A DNA stretch of 64,000 bases, from positions 2,590,001-2,654,000 of the forward strand of contig NC_013960.1 in assembly GCF_000024725.1 (NCBI RefSeq), in the 5' to 3' direction. The first letter of the stretch is position 1. Each line of letters starts with the position of its first letter. Below the pieces are notes generated by a model. That model did no database searches, had not been told where the DNA came from, and saw only the letters and a list, made by a program, of their open reading frames with translations. Source of the stretch: Nitrosococcus halophilus Nc 4 (GTDB lineage: Bacteria; Pseudomonadota; Gammaproteobacteria; Nitrosococcales; Nitrosococcaceae). Positions 52,373 through 61,963 of this stretch are shown here, one piece after another. The translations under genes were made by a program, and so were the position numbers.

Positions 52373-52530
52373 GGGTAGGCAAAAATTAAGGGAAATGCCG
52401 CAATTTCACTATTAAGCCCGGCTAAGCTTTATCTATAAGTATTTGTTTATTATGTAAAAAGTGTTTAGCATAAATTTTGCAAGAGTAAAATTTTGGCTTA
52501 GATAAAAATTAATATAATCAGGGGAGAAGA

Positions 52531-54690
52531 ATGATTAAACGAACGCCAATCTCCGTTCTCGTGGCTGCTTGCGTTATCCCCCCACTTTTTGCCCAGGAAG
52601 TGAGTTTGCCGGAACTTGAGGTCGTGGGACAGCCCATTGACCGCTCAGTGGTGCAGCCGGAAGAAAAGCCCGCTGCGGTTCCTGATGTGGCCGATCTGCT
52701 AAAGCGAACTCCGGGGGCCGGCGTCAATGCCAACGGCCCTATTACCGGCATTGCTCAATACCGAGGGATGTTTGGATTGCGAATGAATGTACGGCTAAAT
52801 GGCACTCCGATTGAATCGGGGGGGCCTAATTGGATGGATCCCCCCTTGCACTATATGCCCCGCAGCTTGCTGGAATCCCTAGATGTCACGCGGGGGATCG
52901 CCCCGGTAAGTTCTGGTTCTGGAGTAGGGGGCTATATGGAGGCCAAATCCAAGTCCAGCCAGTTTACCGACAGCGAGCAATTTGAATTTCACAGCGATGT
53001 GGAAGCCACTGGCCATTCGGTGGATGAGGGTTATGGTCTAGGGGGTATCTTCTCTTTGTCCAATGACCGCCACCGGTTACATTTCCTGGGTAGTCGGGAT
53101 GATGGGGATGACACCGAGTTTGGAGATGGCACCATCAAAGGCACCGAATACGAGCGGAATACCTATGGTGGAGGATATGGTTTTCGGATGGGCAACCATG
53201 AATTTGGTGTTGATTATCAACGTCTGGATACTTCCGATACCGGCACTCCCGCCTTACCTCTGGATATTGGTTTTACCGAGACCGATCGAGTGGGGGGGAA
53301 CTACATCGGTTTTTGGAATAATATTCAGTTCGAAACCAGGCTCCATTATTCCAATGTGGACCATCAAATGAACAATTTTAAGATTCGGCAGACGCCTGAA
53401 TTTTGCCAACTTCCGGTACCCTTCTGCGCCGGCGATGATAAGCGTTTTGTCAATGCCGATAGTGAGGATATCGGCTATGGAGTTAAAGCGACCTTTTCTT
53501 TGTGGAAAGGAAGTTTAGCGATTGGCGCCGATGGCCATGATGCCCAGCATAACGCCACTGTCTTTGATCCTGATTTTGCGCCCTTCTTTATTACTAATTT
53601 TAATGACGCTCAGTCCAACGTTTACGGGTTCTTCAGTGAATGGACTGGGGAAATTTATCAAGACTGGGGGCTGGAGCTTGGGGTCCGTTATAGCCGCGTG
53701 GAAATGGATGCGGATAAGGTCAATGCCTTTCCCGCCCAATTGGTGGATGCCAATCCAGGCATGTTTCCCATGGGGACTCCCCCCCGTGCGGTGTTTGTGC
53801 TCAGGGAACGGTTTAATCATGCTGATCGGGATCAAACGGATAATAATGTGGACTGGGTGGTCAAGCTTGACTATCAAATGGACCCTGCCCTTCGTTGGAC
53901 CTTTGGGGCGGCCCGTAAGACCCGTTCTCCTTCCTATATTGAACGTTTCCTCTGGATCCCTCTAGAAGTTAATGCCGGTCTTGGGGATGGCAACAACTAC
54001 GTGGGCAAAGTGGATCTTGACCCGGAAGTTTCCCATCAGCTGGAGTTTGGTTTTGATTGGCGAACTCAAGCCGCTTACTTTTCACCGCGGGCCTATTACC
54101 GCAGGGTGGACGATTATATTCAAGGGGCCCCGGTGACGGATCCAGTGGTGACTGCGGTCAGTGCCAATGCGGCTGGAGATCCCACCCCGCTGCAATTTAC
54201 CAATGTGGATGCCGAATTTTATGGCCTCGATGCCGATTTTGGCTATCGTTTCCATCCCCAATGGCGGGTCGATGGGGTAGCCAGTTACGTCCGGGGTAAA
54301 CGGCGGGACATTGACGATGATCTCTTCCGCATTGCTCCGCCTACCTTGCGCTTAGGCCTTACCCATGAACGGGCCCACTGGTTTGCCACCGTTGAAAGCG
54401 TATTGGTTTATCGGCAGGAAGATATTTCGGATACGATTACCCGAGATCCGGACAACCCCAACAATAACAATGAGGCTACCCCTGGCTATGTCCTGGTTAA
54501 TTTCTATGGGCAATATCGGTTGCCCAATCAGGGCATTACCTTTACCGCCGGAATCGATAATTTACTCGATAAGACCTATATCGATCATTTAACGGGTTTC
54601 AATCGGACGCTCAATAGCGACGTACCGGTCGGGCAGCGTCTCCCCGGTCCCGGCCGCAATTTCTTTGCCACCTTACGCTATGAGTTTTAA
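52531..54690 (+). CDS. TonB-dependent outer-membrane receptor
   Basis: 719 residues. A signal peptide (ISVLVAACVIPPLFAQE) is followed by a plug domain beginning LPELEVVGQPIDRS (TonB box candidate), PDVADLLKRTPGAGVNANGP, YRGMFGLRMNVRLNG, and a 22-strand beta barrel that ends in the aromatic YEF typical of such porins. Asp/Asn-rich loops near DPDNPNNNNEATPG could bind a metal. Overall closest by memory to copper receptors of the OprC/NosA group, but I am not certain. GGGGAGAAG precedes the ATG. The AT-rich leader (52373-52530) shows no clear Fur box or riboswitch. Confidence 0.93.
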   Translation: MIKRTPISVLVAACVIPPLFAQEVSLPELEVVGQPIDRSVVQPEEKPAAVPDVADLLKRTPGAGVNANGPITGIAQYRGMFGLRMNVRLNGTPIESGGPNWMDPPLHYMPRSLLESLDVTRGIAPVSSGSGVGGYMEAKSKSSQFTDSEQFEFHSDVEATGHSVDEGYGLGGIFSLSNDRHRLHFLGSRDDGDDTEFGDGTIKGTEYERNTYGGGYGFRMGNHEFGVDYQRLDTSDTGTPALPLDIGFTETDRVGGNYIGFWNNIQFETRLHYSNVDHQMNNFKIRQTPEFCQLPVPFCAGDDKRFVNADSEDIGYGVKATFSLWKGSLAIGADGHDAQHNATVFDPDFAPFFITNFNDAQSNVYGFFSEWTGEIYQDWGLELGVRYSRVEMDADKVNAFPAQLVDANPGMFPMGTPPRAVFVLRERFNHADRDQTDNNVDWVVKLDYQMDPALRWTFGAARKTRSPSYIERFLWIPLEVNAGLGDGNNYVGKVDLDPEVSHQLEFGFDWRTQAAYFSPRAYYRRVDDYIQGAPVTDPVVTAVSANAAGDPTPLQFTNVDAEFYGLDADFGYRFHPQWRVDGVASYVRGKRRDIDDDLFRIAPPTLRLGLTHERAHWFATVESVLVYRQEDISDTITRDPDNPNNNNEATPGYVLVNFYGQYRLPNQGITFTAGIDNLLDKTYIDHLTGFNRTLNSDVPVGQRLPGPGRNFFATLRYEF

Positions 54691-54794
54691 GAGCAGGTGC
54701 TGATGATGATGAACGGGTAAAAGTAAGTGATTGACAGCGTTCGGCGGTCCAAGTAATCATCGCGGTTTTGGGTTTGCTGATACTTGGAGTTGCC

Positions 54795-55976
54795 GTGCGC
54801 ATTTTAAAGATCTCGGACGTTTACTTTCCTCGGATCAATGGTGTTTCCACTTCGATCCAAACTTTTCGCCACGAGCTCCAAGCTTTAGGCCACGAAGTCA
54901 CCTTGATTGCGCCGGCCTATGGCCAGGGCGAAGTTCCGGAAGCCGACCTTATTCGAATTCCCGCACGGCCAGTGATTCGCGATCCAGAAGACCGGTTCCT
55001 TAAATGGCGGCATATTCTTAATCTGACCCCGGAGTTGGCAAAGCAAGGCTTTGATTTGATCCACATCCATACTCCTTTCGTGGCCCATTATGTGGGGGTA
55101 GCCCTGTCCAAGCGTCTGGGCTTGCCGCGGGTAGAGAGTTATCACACCTTCTTTGAGGAGTATCTCTACCATTACATTCCATTTTTACCCAAAGCTTGGT
55201 TGCGTTTTGCGGCCCGCCGTTTGACCAACACCCAGTGTAATAATGTGGATGCCCTGGTGGTGCCTTCTACCGCCATGTTGGGGATCTTGCGAAATTATGG
55301 GGTAAAAAGCCCGGCGGCCATTGTCCCAACCGGTATCGAATTGGAACGTTTCAAGGGGGGAAATGGCGCCCGCTTTCGGGAACGCTACGGTATCCCTGGG
55401 GATCGGCCCACGCTGGTGCATATCGGTAGGGTGGCGTTTGAGAAAAACATTGATTTTTTGCTGGAGGTGACAAAGGAGGTCAAGCAGCAGGAGCCGAGGA
55501 TTTTGCTGATTATTGCGGGAGAAGGGCCGGCCCTGAATCATTTGAAAAAGCAAGTTGACGCCTTAGGTTTAAAGGATAATGTGCTGTTTATTGGGTACTT
55601 GGATCGGGAGGCGGAACTTCCCGATTGCTATCATGCCGGTGATGCCTTCGTCTTTGCCTCCCGTACCGAGACTCAGGGTTTGGTACTTCTAGAGGCGATG
55701 GCCTTAGGTATTCCGGTGGTTTCCACAGCGGTGATGGGAACCCGGGATGTGGTGGGACCTGGGAGAGGCGCTTTGGTGGCTGAGGATAACGTGGCGGACT
55801 TTACGGCCAAGGTACTCACTGTCCTTCGCGATCCAGAATTACGGCAGCGATTAAGTGCGGAGGGCCGTGAATATGTCAAGAGCTGGAGCGCAAAAGCCTG
55901 CGCCCTCAGATTGCTGGAGCTTTACCAGCTCGCCTTGCGCCAGCATAAAGCTGCGCCGATGCAAGGGAGCGTATAG
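54795..55976 (+). CDS. Family 4 glycosyltransferase
   Basis: 393 residues from GTG 54795, with TTGGAG six bases upstream. GT-B fold: VRILKISDVYFPRINGVSTS, LIHIHTPFVAHYVGV, ESYHTFFEEYLYHYIPF, and a C-terminal domain with LVHIGRVAFEKNIDFLLEVT, IIAGEGPA and the EX7E motif in ETQGLVLLEAMALGIPVVST. Same subgroup as 30681-31964, often annotated as transferring alpha-glucosyl or mannosyl to lipids. Close to it are M20 and M48 peptidase genes; no pathway can be inferred. Confidence 0.93.
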   Translation: MRILKISDVYFPRINGVSTSIQTFRHELQALGHEVTLIAPAYGQGEVPEADLIRIPARPVIRDPEDRFLKWRHILNLTPELAKQGFDLIHIHTPFVAHYVGVALSKRLGLPRVESYHTFFEEYLYHYIPFLPKAWLRFAARRLTNTQCNNVDALVVPSTAMLGILRNYGVKSPAAIVPTGIELERFKGGNGARFRERYGIPGDRPTLVHIGRVAFEKNIDFLLEVTKEVKQQEPRILLIIAGEGPALNHLKKQVDALGLKDNVLFIGYLDREAELPDCYHAGDAFVFASRTETQGLVLLEAMALGIPVVSTAVMGTRDVVGPGRGALVAEDNVADFTAKVLTVLRDPELRQRLSAEGREYVKSWSAKACALRLLELYQLALRQHKAAPMQGSV

Positions 55977-56059
55977 AAAACCTCCGATGCTCTAAACTAA
56001 GATTATCTTTAGTAAAACTAAATTCAGAGACCTATTCCCGGTAAGAGAGCCTAATATCC

Positions 56060-57481
56060 ATGGAATCGGCTAAAATCCGCGGCTTTGTCGACCAGATCTG
56101 GCAGCAATCTATTTTGTCTGAGCTGAAGGAATATATCCGCATTCCAGCGGTATCTCCTTTGTTTGAGCCCCAATGGCAGACACTAGGATATATGGATGAT
56201 GCGGTGGCTTTGGTGGAGCGCTGGTGCCGGGGACAGCACCTTGAGGGGATAAAGACGGAAATACTTCGCCTACCGGGGCGGACCCCCCTAATTTATTTGG
56301 AGGTTCCTGGGAATTCAGAAGACTGTGTGTTGCTGTATGGGCATCTGGATAAACAGCCGGAAATGTCGGGTTGGGAGGAGGATTTGGGGCCTTGGCAACC
56401 CGTGCTTAAAGGCGACAAACTCTATGGCCGTGGCGGCGCGGATGATGGTTATGCCGTGTTTGCTTCAGTCACGGCCCTGCGTGCCCTTCAGGAACAGGAG
56501 GTGCCACGGGCCCGTTGCGTGGTGCTTATCGAGTGCAGCGAGGAGAGCGGCAGTCCTGATCTTCCCGCCTATATTGATGCCCTAGCTGGGCGTATCGGTC
56601 AGCCTAGCCTGGTTATTTGCTTGGATTCCGGAGCAGGCAATTATGATCAGCTTTGGTGTACTACTTCCCTACGGGGTTTGATTGGGGGTGAGTTGGCGGT
56701 GGAAGTTTTGCGTGAGGGGGTCCATTCCGGCGATGGGAGCGGTATTGTGCCTTCCAGCTTCCGCATTATTCGGCAGTTGCTTGATCGCTTGGAAGATCCC
56801 CAATCTGGAACGATAATCCCCCCTCAATTTCATGGGGACATTCCCCCTGAGCGGGTCGAGCAGGCCACTTACGCGGCAAAAGTATTGGGCGATGGGATCT
56901 ACACCAAATTTCCCTGGGTTGGGGGCATGGGGCCCATGGGAACAGAGAATAAGGAGCGGGTACTCAATCGCACTTGGCGGCCAGCGCTTTCCATTACCGG
57001 CGCCGAGGGATTGCCGTCGCTAGATAAGGCAGGCAATGTCCTGCGACCGTTGACGGCATTAAAGTTATCCCTGCGGTTGCCCCCTACGGTAGAGGCAGAA
57101 GCCGCCGGCGATCATTTGAAGCAACTGCTGGAACAGGACCCCCCTTATGGAGCTAAGGTCCGTTTTCATCCTGAGCAGGCGGCAAGCGGTTGGAATGCTC
57201 CCGCTCTTTCCCCCTGGTTGGAAAAATCCCTGGCACAGGCTTCGAATACCTATTTTGGTAAGCCTGCGGTTTATATGGGAGAGGGCGGGTCGATCCCCTT
57301 CATGGGAATGCTGGGGGAGAAATTTCCCCAGGCACAGTTTTTGGTCACAGGGGTTTTAGGTCCCCACTCTAACGCTCATGGTCCTAATGAGTTTCTCCAT
57401 ATTCCCACCGCTCAGCGATTGACCTGTTGTGTCGCCCAGGTGATTACCGATCATTACCGTAGAGCGAATGGCAAAAGCTGA
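56060..57481 (+). CDS. M20-family metallopeptidase (dipeptidase-like)
   Basis: 473 residues. Zinc ligands and catalytic residues: LLYGHLDKQPEM with the His-x-Asp pair, GRGGADDGYAVFAS (bridging Asp), IECSEESGSPDLPAYI (catalytic Glu pair), LDSGAGNYDQLWCTTSLRGL, and near the C-terminus EGGSIPFMGM and GPHSNAHGPNEFLHIP with the last His. A lid domain sits between. The size fits carnosine-type or D-alanyl dipeptidases. It hydrolyses short peptides in the cytosol, as no signal peptide is seen. Confidence 0.92.
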   Translation: MESAKIRGFVDQIWQQSILSELKEYIRIPAVSPLFEPQWQTLGYMDDAVALVERWCRGQHLEGIKTEILRLPGRTPLIYLEVPGNSEDCVLLYGHLDKQPEMSGWEEDLGPWQPVLKGDKLYGRGGADDGYAVFASVTALRALQEQEVPRARCVVLIECSEESGSPDLPAYIDALAGRIGQPSLVICLDSGAGNYDQLWCTTSLRGLIGGELAVEVLREGVHSGDGSGIVPSSFRIIRQLLDRLEDPQSGTIIPPQFHGDIPPERVEQATYAAKVLGDGIYTKFPWVGGMGPMGTENKERVLNRTWRPALSITGAEGLPSLDKAGNVLRPLTALKLSLRLPPTVEAEAAGDHLKQLLEQDPPYGAKVRFHPEQAASGWNAPALSPWLEKSLAQASNTYFGKPAVYMGEGGSIPFMGMLGEKFPQAQFLVTGVLGPHSNAHGPNEFLHIPTAQRLTCCVAQVITDHYRRANGKS

Positions 57482-57573
57482 AGCAGAATTTGGCGACGTT
57501 CCTGGTAAAGATGCTCTATTTTTAGGGGATAAGGGTATTCGCCCTTGAGAAGGGTAAGAGTAAAACAAGCAAA

Positions 57574-59121
57574 ATGGCTGGGCAATTAAGCTTTGTACTG
57601 CTGTTGCTGGCCGCACTGCTCAGTGCCTGTGCAGTTAATCCTGTCACCGGTGAGCGGGAGTTGTCACTGGTCTCCGAAACCCAGGAAGTGCAGATGGGGG
57701 AGGAGAATTATTTGGCGATGCGGCAGATGCAGGGCGGCGATTATGTGGTGGACCCTGAATTAACCGCCTACGTGAGTCAGGTGGGCCAGCGCCTGGCGAC
57801 AGTGAGTGATCGCTCCTTGCCCTATGAGTTTACGGTGATCAATGATTCCATACCCAATGCTTGGGCTTTACCAGGCGGTAAGATTGCCCTTAACCGGGGG
57901 CTGCTAACTGAGCTCAATAATGAAGCCGAATTAGCGGCGGTGCTAGGTCATGAGATTGTCCATGCCGCGGCCCGTCATGGTGCCCAGGGCATGGAGCGTG
58001 GCTTGTTACTCAAGGGGGCGGTGCTGGCTACAGCAGTGACAGCGGGGGGTGGTGAGTATGCCCCCTTGGTATTGGGGGGGGCCCAAGTAGCGGCGCAATT
58101 AGTCACCCAGAAATATAGTCGCGATGCGGAGCGGGAGGCGGATCTGTATGGCATGCGCTATATGTCCCGTGCCGGTTATGATCCCTGGGCTGCAGTCAGC
58201 CTCCAGGAAACTTTTGTTCGCCTCTCCGAAGGGCGGCAGGAGAATTGGCTCTCGGGGTTATTCGCGAGTCATCCCCCTTCCCGGGAGCGGGTGGAAGCCA
58301 ACCGAGCGATTGCCCGTACTTTGCCTGCAGGGGGGGAGCTAGGGGTAGAGCAGTACCAGGCGAAGATCGCCCCCCTAAAACAGGCGGAAAATGCCTATGG
58401 GGCTTATGATAAGGGCCGTAAAGCACTCCAGGAAGGTCATTTGCAACAAGCTTTGGCTTTGGCGGAGCAGGCCATTGCTGAAGAGCCACGGGAGGCCCTG
58501 TTCTACGCCTTGCGGGGTGATGTCCATTTGGCTAGAGAAGGCTACCAAGAGGCCTTGGTGGATTATAATCAGGCTATCGCGCGCAATGACCGCTTTTTTT
58601 ACTTTTATAACCAACGGGGCCAGGTAAAAAAAGCCCTGGGGGATCTGGAAAGTGCTCGTCAGGATCTTCAGCGGAGTTTGGCCCTATTGCCCACGGCGAC
58701 GGCCAACAAAGCTCTGGGGGATCTGGCCTTGGCTCAAAATGATCGGCAAAGCGCCATAGCCTATTATCAAAAAGCGGCCGCCTCCCAGTCTCCTCTCGGC
58801 CTTGAAGCAGGCCGTGCGTTAGCCCGGTTGGATTTACCCCAGAACCCCCAAAAGTATCTGGCGGTTCGTGCTGGATTGGACAGGCGCGGTTATCTCATTG
58901 CCGAGGTGGCCAACCGGGCACCGGTAGCGGTCCGTGACATTGGCATTGAAGTGCGTTATCTGGACTCCCAAGGATTGGTACGTTCACACAGGCAACAATT
59001 TCAAGGAGTTCTCCCTTCGGGCCAAGTGGCGCGCCTTGAAACGGGGTTGGGGCCCTTCTCGGATCTAAGCGTCCTTGAACAGCTTCAAGTAGGGGCCATT
59101 CAGGCGCAACTTGCCGATTAA
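57574..59121 (+). CDS. M48-family zinc metalloprotease lipoprotein with TPR domain
   Basis: 515 residues. Signal peptide and lipobox LLLLAALLSAC, then the M48 domain with ALPGGKIALNRGLLTELNNE, HEIVHAAARHG (HExxH) and the third ligand in DAEREADLYGMRYMSRAGYD. From about residue 275 there are TPRs (ALQEGHLQQALALAEQAIAE; ALRGDVHLAREGYQEALVDY), and at the end a beta domain (AVRDIGIEVRYLDSQ). This is the BepA/LoiP-like architecture, used in outer-membrane protein quality control. Length and motifs are normal. Confidence 0.94.
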   Translation: MAGQLSFVLLLLAALLSACAVNPVTGERELSLVSETQEVQMGEENYLAMRQMQGGDYVVDPELTAYVSQVGQRLATVSDRSLPYEFTVINDSIPNAWALPGGKIALNRGLLTELNNEAELAAVLGHEIVHAAARHGAQGMERGLLLKGAVLATAVTAGGGEYAPLVLGGAQVAAQLVTQKYSRDAEREADLYGMRYMSRAGYDPWAAVSLQETFVRLSEGRQENWLSGLFASHPPSRERVEANRAIARTLPAGGELGVEQYQAKIAPLKQAENAYGAYDKGRKALQEGHLQQALALAEQAIAEEPREALFYALRGDVHLAREGYQEALVDYNQAIARNDRFFYFYNQRGQVKKALGDLESARQDLQRSLALLPTATANKALGDLALAQNDRQSAIAYYQKAAASQSPLGLEAGRALARLDLPQNPQKYLAVRAGLDRRGYLIAEVANRAPVAVRDIGIEVRYLDSQGLVRSHRQQFQGVLPSGQVARLETGLGPFSDLSVLEQLQVGAIQAQLAD

Positions 59122-59137
59122 CCAGGATATTTAAGCA

Positions 59138-60172
59138 ATGAAACAAAGGAATGATAAGTATGCCCCTTCCGCTTGGGCTGGCGTGGTGGCAAATGGAGTC
59201 TCCTCCGCGGAGGAGATCCTTCCCCTGGAGCAGGAGGAAACCTGGGTTTTAAAACAGCTTGAACAGCGGGTGGGTCCCCTCCATCTCAAGCAGCGTCTGG
59301 GTATTGAAGGGGATCATGAAACCCACGTCTTTTCCCAGGGGCGTAATTTTTTTCATATTGAGAATTGGTATTCTGTCCATTCTTTCATTCGGATGACCTT
59401 GCGTTGTTTGGCCCTCCACCGGCGAGGTAAACGCAATGCCCTGGCCATTCAGGTCCGTCATAACGAAATTTCCCTCCGGGGGCTACCCCCCTCTTTTGAA
59501 GGTTATACTCTTTTGCACTTAAGTGATCTGCACCTGGACATGAACGGGCAGCTTCCCCATGCCCTGATTGAACAGGTTCAGAAGGTAGAGTATGACCTGT
59601 GTGTGATCACCGGGGATTTACGCGCCAAGACCTACGGGCCTTACCAATCCGTGATAGAGGCCATGGAACAATTGCGCCCCCATCTCAAGGTCCCTATCTA
59701 CGGGGTACTTGGTAATCATGATACCATTCGCATGGTTCCGGGTTTGGAGGCGATGGGAGTGCGGGTGCTCCTTAACGAGTCGGTGGCTATTGAGCGGGAC
59801 GGTGCTGCGTTCTATTTGGCGGGGGTTGATGATCCCCATTATTATTGCGCCGACAATTTGGAAAAGGCCTGTGCCGAGATCCCTGAATCGGCCTCCCGAA
59901 TTTTGTTGGCCCATTCTCCTGAAATTTATAAACGAGCGGCCCATTGTGGCTTTGATGTGATGTTCTGTGGGCACACCCATGGAGGGCAAATCTGTTTGCC
60001 CGGTGGTATCCCTATCATGGTTAATGCCCGTTGCCCTCGCAGAATCTGTGCCGGGCCTTGGCGTTATCATCAGATGCAAGGCTATACTTCAGTGGGCTCG
60101 GGAGTCTGCGTAGTGGATGTCCGCCTCAATTGCCCCCCTGAAATTACCTTGCACCGGCTTTGCTGCGCTTAA
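59138..60172 (+). CDS. Calcineurin-like metallophosphoesterase
   Basis: 344 residues. N-terminal ~120 residues are an extension without membrane helix. The phosphoesterase domain reads LLHLSDLHLDMNGQLPHALI, VITGDLRAKTYGPYQS, VYGVLGNHDTI-type (actual PIYGVLGNHDTIRMV), LLAHSPE and FCGHTHGGQICLPGGIPI. All five metal motifs (D-x-H, G-D, G-N-H-D, H, G-H-x-H) are present. Similar to YaeI/YkuE enzymes that act on membrane phosphoesters. Begins 16 bases after the M48 gene, so co-transcribed. Confidence 0.9.
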   Translation: MKQRNDKYAPSAWAGVVANGVSSAEEILPLEQEETWVLKQLEQRVGPLHLKQRLGIEGDHETHVFSQGRNFFHIENWYSVHSFIRMTLRCLALHRRGKRNALAIQVRHNEISLRGLPPSFEGYTLLHLSDLHLDMNGQLPHALIEQVQKVEYDLCVITGDLRAKTYGPYQSVIEAMEQLRPHLKVPIYGVLGNHDTIRMVPGLEAMGVRVLLNESVAIERDGAAFYLAGVDDPHYYCADNLEKACAEIPESASRILLAHSPEIYKRAAHCGFDVMFCGHTHGGQICLPGGIPIMVNARCPRRICAGPWRYHQMQGYTSVGSGVCVVDVRLNCPPEITLHRLCCA

Positions 60173-60173
60173 G

Positions 60174-60752
60174 CTAGCGGAAGCGAGGATAAAGCCGGCC
60201 CCATAAATACCATAGGAAGAGATCGAGCAAGGCAAAGGCCAGGAGGATCACTGCTAGATTGGGCCAGGGTATGGCCATCTGGCTCCGTAAAAAACAAAGG
60301 GGAAAAAAAGCTTCTGGAATGTGGTCCAAGCCGGGCACATTAGCGCCGGAGGGCAAGCTAAGGCGTCGCTTGATGAAACTAGAGACCAGATCTCCTGCCA
60401 TGGCCCAAAAACCAAACAGGGCGCCAGTGGTTAAGGAGAAGCCGAATAGCGGGGCGATGAGAGCGGTAGTCAGAATAGCGGCGGCAATCCCCCGAATAGT
60501 TTTGGAGGAGCCAAAGAGGGGGTGCCCATCAGAAAGCCGAAGACTGCCATCCAGGGGGCCACTGAAGCGGTCTTTCAATAGGAAAGCGGTCACTACCGGG
60601 GCGCCGTTGGCCACCATCAGTAGTAATAGGAGTGAAATCAAATCTACTGGGTTAATCTTCCCCGCCTCCAGAAGCACCAAAAAAATTATAGTACGTGGAT
60701 CCTTGCCGCCAAAGAAGAGGGGCTCTAATACCAATTTCATGTAATTTTGCAT
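60174..60752 (-). CDS. CDP-archaeol synthase-like (DUF46/CarS) membrane protein
   Basis: 192 residues. Hydrophobic segments and conserved motifs: NGAPVVTAFLLKDRFSGPLD, PLFGSSKTIRGIAAAILTTA, FWAMAGDLVSSFIKRRLSL, PSGANVPGLDHIPEAFFPLC. The pattern DGHPLFGSSKTIRG and GD-x-x-SSFIKRR is that of DUF46/CarS proteins, which in archaea transfer CTP to unsaturated archaeol. Bacterial members have an unknown lipid substrate. The first codons (MQNYMKLVL) lie inside the MITE-like repeat, so the true N-terminus may be further in. Confidence 0.85.
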   Translation of the reverse strand: MQNYMKLVLEPLFFGGKDPRTIIFLVLLEAGKINPVDLISLLLLLMVANGAPVVTAFLLKDRFSGPLDGSLRLSDGHPLFGSSKTIRGIAAAILTTALIAPLFGFSLTTGALFGFWAMAGDLVSSFIKRRLSLPSGANVPGLDHIPEAFFPLCFLRSQMAIPWPNLAVILLAFALLDLFLWYLWGRLYPRFR

Positions 60753-60819
60753 TCTATAGATTCAGTCTAAACAACCACTTGAAGCCTCAATAAATTGCAT
60801 TCTTTAACTAAATTGGTAT
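60728..60819 (+). repeat. MITE-like 92-bp repeat, copy 3
   Basis: Begins ATACCAATTTC and ends TAAATTGGTAT with perfect terminal inverted repeats; interior TCATGTAATTTTGCATT, AACAACCACTTGAAGCC, TAAATTGCATTC. It overlaps the start of the CarS-like gene on the other strand and provides its first two ATG codons. Compare 14823-14915 and 38133-38224. Confidence 0.85.
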
Positions 60820-61037
60820 AAAAGGATTTTCTAAGTGCTAAGGGAGCAGTTAGAAGCCGTTGGAAAATTCTATGCTTGTTAATTCTCCTAAAATAAAATA
60901 TTTAGCCGCGAATTAGCGCCTATGAACGCAAATATTTCAATAGCTTAAAGACAAGTAAGCGTTGGCCCGTCAGAAAATCATTCCAGGCATTTTTTATAAG
61001 CGTTTATTCGCGTGCATTGGTGGCTAAAAACCGAATC

Positions 61038-61165
61038 TAGGTTGTTCCTCGTCCTATTTTCCTTTTGTCCCTGTCGGTAGGTTCTAGCGTAGAGCCGTAG
61101 GAGGAACGAAGAGAAACCCGCCACCGCTCCACCGCTACCTACAAAGGTTTTCCAACAGCCTCTTA
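61038..61165 (+). repeat. Dispersed repeat of the 31967 family, copy 2
   Basis: TAGGTTGTTCC, then TTTTGTCCCTGTCGGTAGGT, AGAGCCGTAGG and AAAGGTTTTCCA as in 31967-32082, with an extra GCCACCGCTCCACC block. It overlaps the last codons of the MtfA-like gene on the minus strand, including its stop. The rest of 60820-61134 has no gene. Confidence 0.72.
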
Positions 61166-61938
61166 GCCGGGTCTTGACGGTAGTAAAGTTGCAGTTGTTG
61201 ATAAAGCTGGGGAAGGGCCGTTTGTAGCCGCTGGGGGAAAACAAAAAAGGCCTCGCTGGCCACAGCGAAGAATTCGGCAGGGCTTTCTAGGGCATAGGGA
61301 TCTAAAGGGATCGGTTCCTCCGCCGCCCAGCATTTATTCAAGCTTTGATAAGCCTGAGAGAAAATGGCGGTCCAGGCATGGCGGTTCATGGTTTTGTGCA
61401 AAGGGGGCATGCCATTCGCTACGCCATTGCCCATGTCTAACAGATGGGCGAATTCGTGGATGACCACATTGCCAGATTGTTCTGAGGGAGTTAGGGTGAG
61501 TGCCACCTCATCCCAAGAGAGGATCACCGGCCCCCGGTCCCAGGATTCGCCAATCAGTGGGTGGCGTTCCGTGTGTACGATACCGTTTTCGTCCCGCACC
61601 TCATGTTTGGCGATAAACGCCCCTGGGTAAAGCAGCACCGTGCGCCAACCTTGGTAATCGTCCCAATCCAGGTAGAGAATCAGTAGGGACCCTTGGGCCG
61701 CCACCACGAGGCGCATCTCCTCAGTGACCCTGAGACCCTGGACGCCATAAATGGATTTATGGTGCAAAAATAAGGTGCTTAAATCGCGAAGACGATTCAA
61801 TTCTGCCAGAGTGAGACCCTGGAGGAGAGGGAGCTGGGTTGTGACCCTCTCCCAGAGGGCCAGGGGAAGGGGGTAGCGGTTGATAATCTGCCGCCGCCAA
61901 TAAGCCCGAATGTGCTCAGTTATCGAACTGATAGGCAT
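61135..61938 (-). CDS. mtfA: MtfA-like M90 zinc metallopeptidase
   Basis: 267 residues (E. coli MtfA 265). The zinc motif is VIHEFAHLLDMGNGVANG (HExxH) near residue 160, the third-ligand region is ESPAEFFAVASEAFFVFPQR, and the N-terminal helical region begins RAYWRRQIINRYPLPLALWE. VILSWDEVALTL precedes the motif. MtfA in E. coli binds the Mlc repressor and cleaves it, influencing glucose uptake. No Mlc gene lies in this window. The end of the gene is contained in a dispersed repeat. Confidence 0.92.
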   Translation of the reverse strand: MPISSITEHIRAYWRRQIINRYPLPLALWERVTTQLPLLQGLTLAELNRLRDLSTLFLHHKSIYGVQGLRVTEEMRLVVAAQGSLLILYLDWDDYQGWRTVLLYPGAFIAKHEVRDENGIVHTERHPLIGESWDRGPVILSWDEVALTLTPSEQSGNVVIHEFAHLLDMGNGVANGMPPLHKTMNRHAWTAIFSQAYQSLNKCWAAEEPIPLDPYALESPAEFFAVASEAFFVFPQRLQTALPQLYQQLQLYYRQDPAKRLLENLCR

Positions 61939-61963
61939 AAAATCGACGTAATATCCCCCGATA

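Noticed and set aside
52373-52530. Possible Fur box or cobalamin riboswitch before the TonB receptor
   Set aside because: AT-rich but without the 19-bp inverted GATAATGAT repeats or B12-box sequence.
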